Assembly (NCBI GenBank): GCA_900543305.1
Contig: UQQZ01000059.1
Coordinates: 1 to 14,769, forward strand
Length of the DNA stretch: 14,769 nucleotides
Source of the DNA: an uncultured Oscillospiraceae bacterium
GTDB lineage: Bacteria > Bacillota > Clostridia > Oscillospirales > Acutalibacteraceae
Direction of reading: 5' to 3'
The notes under the pieces: generated by a model
The model's input: the letters and a program-made list of their open reading frames with translations, nothing else
Told to the model about the DNA's origin: nothing
Database searches by the model: none
Translations under genes and position numbers: made by a program
Part shown: positions 12,263 to 14,769 of the stretch, one piece after another
Layout of the letters: every line of letters starts with the position of its first letter
Numbering within the stretch: position 1 is the stretch's first letter

Positions 12263-14059
12263 ATGGATCTGTACAGCTTTTACACGGGAACCTGTTTTGA
12301 CGCCTATACCGATTTGGGCGCCCATTGGAGCCAGGGGGGAACAGTCTTTCGCACGTTTGCCCCCAGCGCGGACAAGGTATCCCTTTTGGCGGAGTGGGAC
12401 CAATGGCAGGAGCGTCCCATGGAACGGGTGCGGGACGGAAATTTCTGGGAGATCTTTTCCTCCAACGCCCAACCCGGGCAGCGGTACAAATACAGGATCT
12501 GGCGTCGGGACGGCACTTTTTTGGACCACTGTGACCCCTACGGGTTTTTCATGGAAAAGCGTCCCCACAACGCCACTGTCCTGTGCGGACCGGAGCAGGA
12601 GTACCTGTTTGGAGACGAGGCCTGGATGCGGTCGCGGAACACCCGGGAGGAAAAACCCCTGCACATTTACGAAATCCATGGGGGTTCCTGGCAAAAGCCC
12701 GGCCCTCAGCCCGACGATTGGTACGACTGGGACCAGCTGGGGGACCGTTTGATTCCCTATGTGCAGGAGCTGGGGTGCAATTATCTGGAATTTTTGCCCC
12801 TCAGCGAGCATCCCTCGGACGAGTCCTGGGGCTACCAAAATACGGGATTTTTCAGTCCCACCTCCCGCTATGGCACGCCGCGGCAGTTGAAACAGTTTGT
12901 GGACCGGTGTCACCGGGCGGGTCTGGGGGTGTTGTTGGACTTTGTGCCGGTTCATTTCGCGGTGGACGACTATGCCCTGTGGAATTACGACGGCACCCCT
13001 TTGTATGAATATCCTCACAGGGATGTGGGCCGCAGCGAATGGGGAAGCTGCAACTTCATGCACTCCCGAGGGGAGGTGCGCAGTTTTCTCCAGTCCGCCG
13101 CCCATTACTGGCTGGAGGAATTTCACTTTGACGGCCTGCGCATGGACGCGGTCAGCCGGCTCATTTACTGGCAGGGGGATCCGGCCCGGGGAGAAAACCA
13201 GAATGGGATCCAGTTTCTCCGGGAAATGAACCGGGGACTGAAGCGGCTGCATCCCACGGCCATTCTGGCGGCGGAGGATTCCACCGCCTGGCCTGGGGTG
13301 ACAGCACCTTCCCAGGAAGGGGGCCTGGGTTTTGACTACAAGTGGGACATCGGGTGGATGCACGACACCCTCACCTATTTTCAATCCCCACCCCAGCAGC
13401 GGCGGGAAAAATACCACCAGCTGACCTTTTCCATGGAGTACTTTTACAAGGAGCGGTACCTGTTGCCGCTGTCCCACGACGAAGTGGTTCACGGAAAAGC
13501 CACGGTGGTACAGAAGATGGACGGGGCGTATGAGGGAAAATTTCCCCAGGCCAGGGCCCTGTACTTGTATATGATGGCCCATCCCGGGAAAAAACTGAAC
13601 TTTATGGGCTTCGAGCTGGGTCAGCTTCGGGAGTGGGACGAAAAGCGGCAGCAGGACTGGGAGCTGCGAAAGTTTCCCATCCACGACGGGTTCTACCACT
13701 TTATACGGGATCTGAACAGGATCTACCTGGATACCCGTGCCCTGTGGCAGCGGGACTATGACCGGGAAGGGTTCCAGTGGTTGGATTGCCAGCAGGGGCC
13801 TGGATGCGTGTATGCCTTTGAGCGAAGGGCTCCGGGACAGCGGGTGGTGGCGGTTTTCTGTTTTTCGGACACGCCTCCCCAGTCATACACCCTGGAAATT
13901 CCCGGCGCCACTGCCTTGCGGCTGCTCCTTTCCAGTGACGAGAAACCCTATGGCGGGTCCACCCGGCGGGCGGGGCAAATTTTGTTTCCCCAGGGAGAAG
14001 GCGTTTTCCTTCCGGACCTGGCTCCCCAGTCGGGCCAACTGTGGTTGGTGGAGGAGTGA
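12263..14059 (+). CDS. glgB: 1,4-alpha-glucan (glycogen) branching enzyme, GH13
   Basis: A 598-residue cytoplasmic enzyme that cuts alpha-1,4 chains and rejoins them as alpha-1,6 branches in glycogen. An N-terminal CBM48 domain (residues 1-110) contains GTVFRTFAPSADKVSLL (26-42) and YKYRIW (75-80). The GH13 barrel has region I LLDFVPVHF (224-232), region II FDGLRMDAV (289-297) with nucleophile Asp295, region III AILAAEDST (333-341) with acid/base Glu338, and region IV LPLSHDEVVHG (401-411) with His405 and Asp406. An MGFELGQ loop (448-454) and an all-beta C-terminal domain (about 495-598) complete the fold. All catalytic residues are present and the length is normal for the short bacterial type. 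The ATG at 12263 follows AAAGGAG by 6 bases; a frame extending upstream to 12110 would run through the promoter. No other glycogen gene is in the window, so it is detached from the usual glgC/glgD/glgA cluster, at least on this side. Confidence 0.96.
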   Translation: MDLYSFYTGTCFDAYTDLGAHWSQGGTVFRTFAPSADKVSLLAEWDQWQERPMERVRDGNFWEIFSSNAQPGQRYKYRIWRRDGTFLDHCDPYGFFMEKRPHNATVLCGPEQEYLFGDEAWMRSRNTREEKPLHIYEIHGGSWQKPGPQPDDWYDWDQLGDRLIPYVQELGCNYLEFLPLSEHPSDESWGYQNTGFFSPTSRYGTPRQLKQFVDRCHRAGLGVLLDFVPVHFAVDDYALWNYDGTPLYEYPHRDVGRSEWGSCNFMHSRGEVRSFLQSAAHYWLEEFHFDGLRMDAVSRLIYWQGDPARGENQNGIQFLREMNRGLKRLHPTAILAAEDSTAWPGVTAPSQEGGLGFDYKWDIGWMHDTLTYFQSPPQQRREKYHQLTFSMEYFYKERYLLPLSHDEVVHGKATVVQKMDGAYEGKFPQARALYLYMMAHPGKKLNFMGFELGQLREWDEKRQQDWELRKFPIHDGFYHFIRDLNRIYLDTRALWQRDYDREGFQWLDCQQGPGCVYAFERRAPGQRVVAVFCFSDTPPQSYTLEIPGATALRLLLSSDEKPYGGSTRRAGQILFPQGEGVFLPDLAPQSGQLWLVEE

Positions 14060-14080
14060 GCCTTCCCACACGAAAACACT

Positions 14081-14109
14081 TTGACATTCTTCCCAGGGCG
14101 TGGTACCAT
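14081..14109 (+). promoter_or_regulatory. Promoter of the ADP-ribosylglycohydrolase-family gene
   Basis: A perfect TTGACA (14081-14086), a 17-base spacer and TACCAT (14104-14109), preceded by TGG as an extended -10. Transcription would begin near 14116. A GCCGG-AAATTG-CCGGC inverted repeat (14121-14136) follows directly and ends just before the ribosome binding site; it could be an operator or a leader hairpin. Confidence 0.7.
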
Positions 14110-14152
14110 CCCAATAGACGGCCGGAAATTGCCGGCTAAGGGAGGAATCATC

Positions 14153-14769
14153 ATGGGATTGCCAGAACATGCCATAGAAAAAATTTACGCCGGATGGCTG
14201 GGAAAGGTCATCGGCATCCGGTTGGGGGCGGCCATTGAGGGCTGGACCTACCAGCACATTCAGGAAGTCTTTGGAGAGCTTTGGGACTATCCTGTCTCCT
14301 ACAAGAACTTTGCCGCCGATGACGACAGCAATGGACCGGTTTTCTTTATCCGGGCCCTGGAGGACTGCGGGGCTCTGGAGGATTTTTCCGCTCAGGATGT
14401 GGCGGAAGCCCTGCTCAACTACGCCCCCTTTGAACACGGATTCTTCTGGTGGGGGGGTTACGGGGTTTCCACAGAGCACACCGCCTACCTGAACCTGCGG
14501 GCGGGCATTCCCGCTCCCCGCAGCGGCAGCGTGGAGCAAAACGGGTCCACCATGGCCGAGCAGATCGGCGGACAGATTTTCATCGATCCCTGGGGGCTGG
14601 TGTCTCCCGGGAATCCGGAGCAAGCGGCCCGGCTGGCCAAAGAGGCGGCCAGCGTCACCCACGGAGGAAACGGGGTTTGGGGCGGCGTGTTTGTGGCCTG
14701 TTGCATCAGCCTGGCGTTTGTGGAACCGGACCTGGAGCGGGTGCTGGAGGGGGCCCTTTCCCATCTGCC
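14153..14769 (+). CDS. ADP-ribosylglycohydrolase-family protein, N-terminal part
   Basis: The frame is open to the end of the window, so only the first 205 codons are seen. The start MGLPEHAIEKIYAGWLGKVI, the G-x-R-LGAAIEGW stretch (about residues 21-31), the metal-site AADDDSNGP (54-62) in place of the DDT motif, and the VTHGGNGVWGGVFVA stretch (about 172-186) identify the DraG/ADP-ribosyl-glycohydrolase fold, which uses two magnesium ions. Many members of this branch lie in carbohydrate-use clusters and probably split N- or O-ribosides or related glycosides rather than protein ADP-ribose; which one applies here cannot be told. The ATG follows AAGGGAGG by 7 bases. It has its own promoter, so it is probably independent of glgB, 93 bases upstream. 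The C-terminal metal ligands, which this family needs, lie outside the window. Confidence 0.88.
   Translation, partial: MGLPEHAIEKIYAGWLGKVIGIRLGAAIEGWTYQHIQEVFGELWDYPVSYKNFAADDDSNGPVFFIRALEDCGALEDFSAQDVAEALLNYAPFEHGFFWWGGYGVSTEHTAYLNLRAGIPAPRSGSVEQNGSTMAEQIGGQIFIDPWGLVSPGNPEQAARLAKEAASVTHGGNGVWGGVFVACCISLAFVEPDLERVLEGALSHL

Overview
The window looks like chromosomal DNA of a Gram-positive, fairly GC-rich gut-type Clostridia, probably of the Oscillospirales. The evidence is strong AGGAGG-type ribosome binding sites throughout, a clostridial-style LytR-CpsA-Psr (LCP) protein, an aldo/keto reductase with a C-terminal ferredoxin domain, and a membrane pyrophosphatase. There is no LPS or outer-membrane gene. 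The taxon is an inference from gene content; no rRNA or marker gene is present.

Region 1 (1-7937, + strand) is the 3' part of a tightly packed glycan operon whose start lies upstream. It holds seven genes that overlap by 11-20 bases or are 1-4 bases apart: the C-terminus of an unassigned, possibly HAD-like, protein; two paralogous GT52/polysialyltransferase-like glycosyltransferases; a GT2 glycosyltransferase fused to a GT32-like domain that has lost its DxD; a CMP-Kdo-synthetase-like cytidylyltransferase; a pyruvate-aldolase-like (DRE-TIM) enzyme fused to a DUF115-like domain; and an LCP ligase. A clear intrinsic terminator follows. Read together, these suggest a pathway in which the aldolase builds a 3-deoxy-2-ulosonic acid, the cytidylyltransferase activates it with CTP, the GT52-like and GT2 enzymes add it and other sugars to a polymer, and the LCP protein attaches the polymer to peptidoglycan. 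This would be a wall glycopolymer with a Kdo-like acid in a Gram-positive. No kdsA, kdsC, kdsD, neuB or neuC homologue is visible, and the aldolase would stand in for them. It is the most interesting content of the window.

Region 2 (7938-10315) is a leader with several mutually exclusive inverted repeats, followed by hppA. This encodes a membrane pyrophosphatase with the K+-independent signature but two altered ion-gate residues. A strong, largely bidirectional hairpin terminator separates it from the convergent genes.

Region 3 (10316-12262, - strand) encodes an aldo/keto reductase with two 4Fe-4S motifs, with its own promoter, and upstream of it a small TetR-family regulator. The tetR promoter interlocks with the -10 of the divergent glgB gene, and a perfect 22-base palindrome sits just before the tetR ribosome binding site.

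Region 4 (12263-14769, + strand) holds a complete glycogen branching enzyme (glgB), then a well-formed promoter and the first 205 codons of an ADP-ribosylglycohydrolase-family gene that runs off the end. No tRNA, rRNA, CRISPR array, insertion sequence or phage gene was seen.
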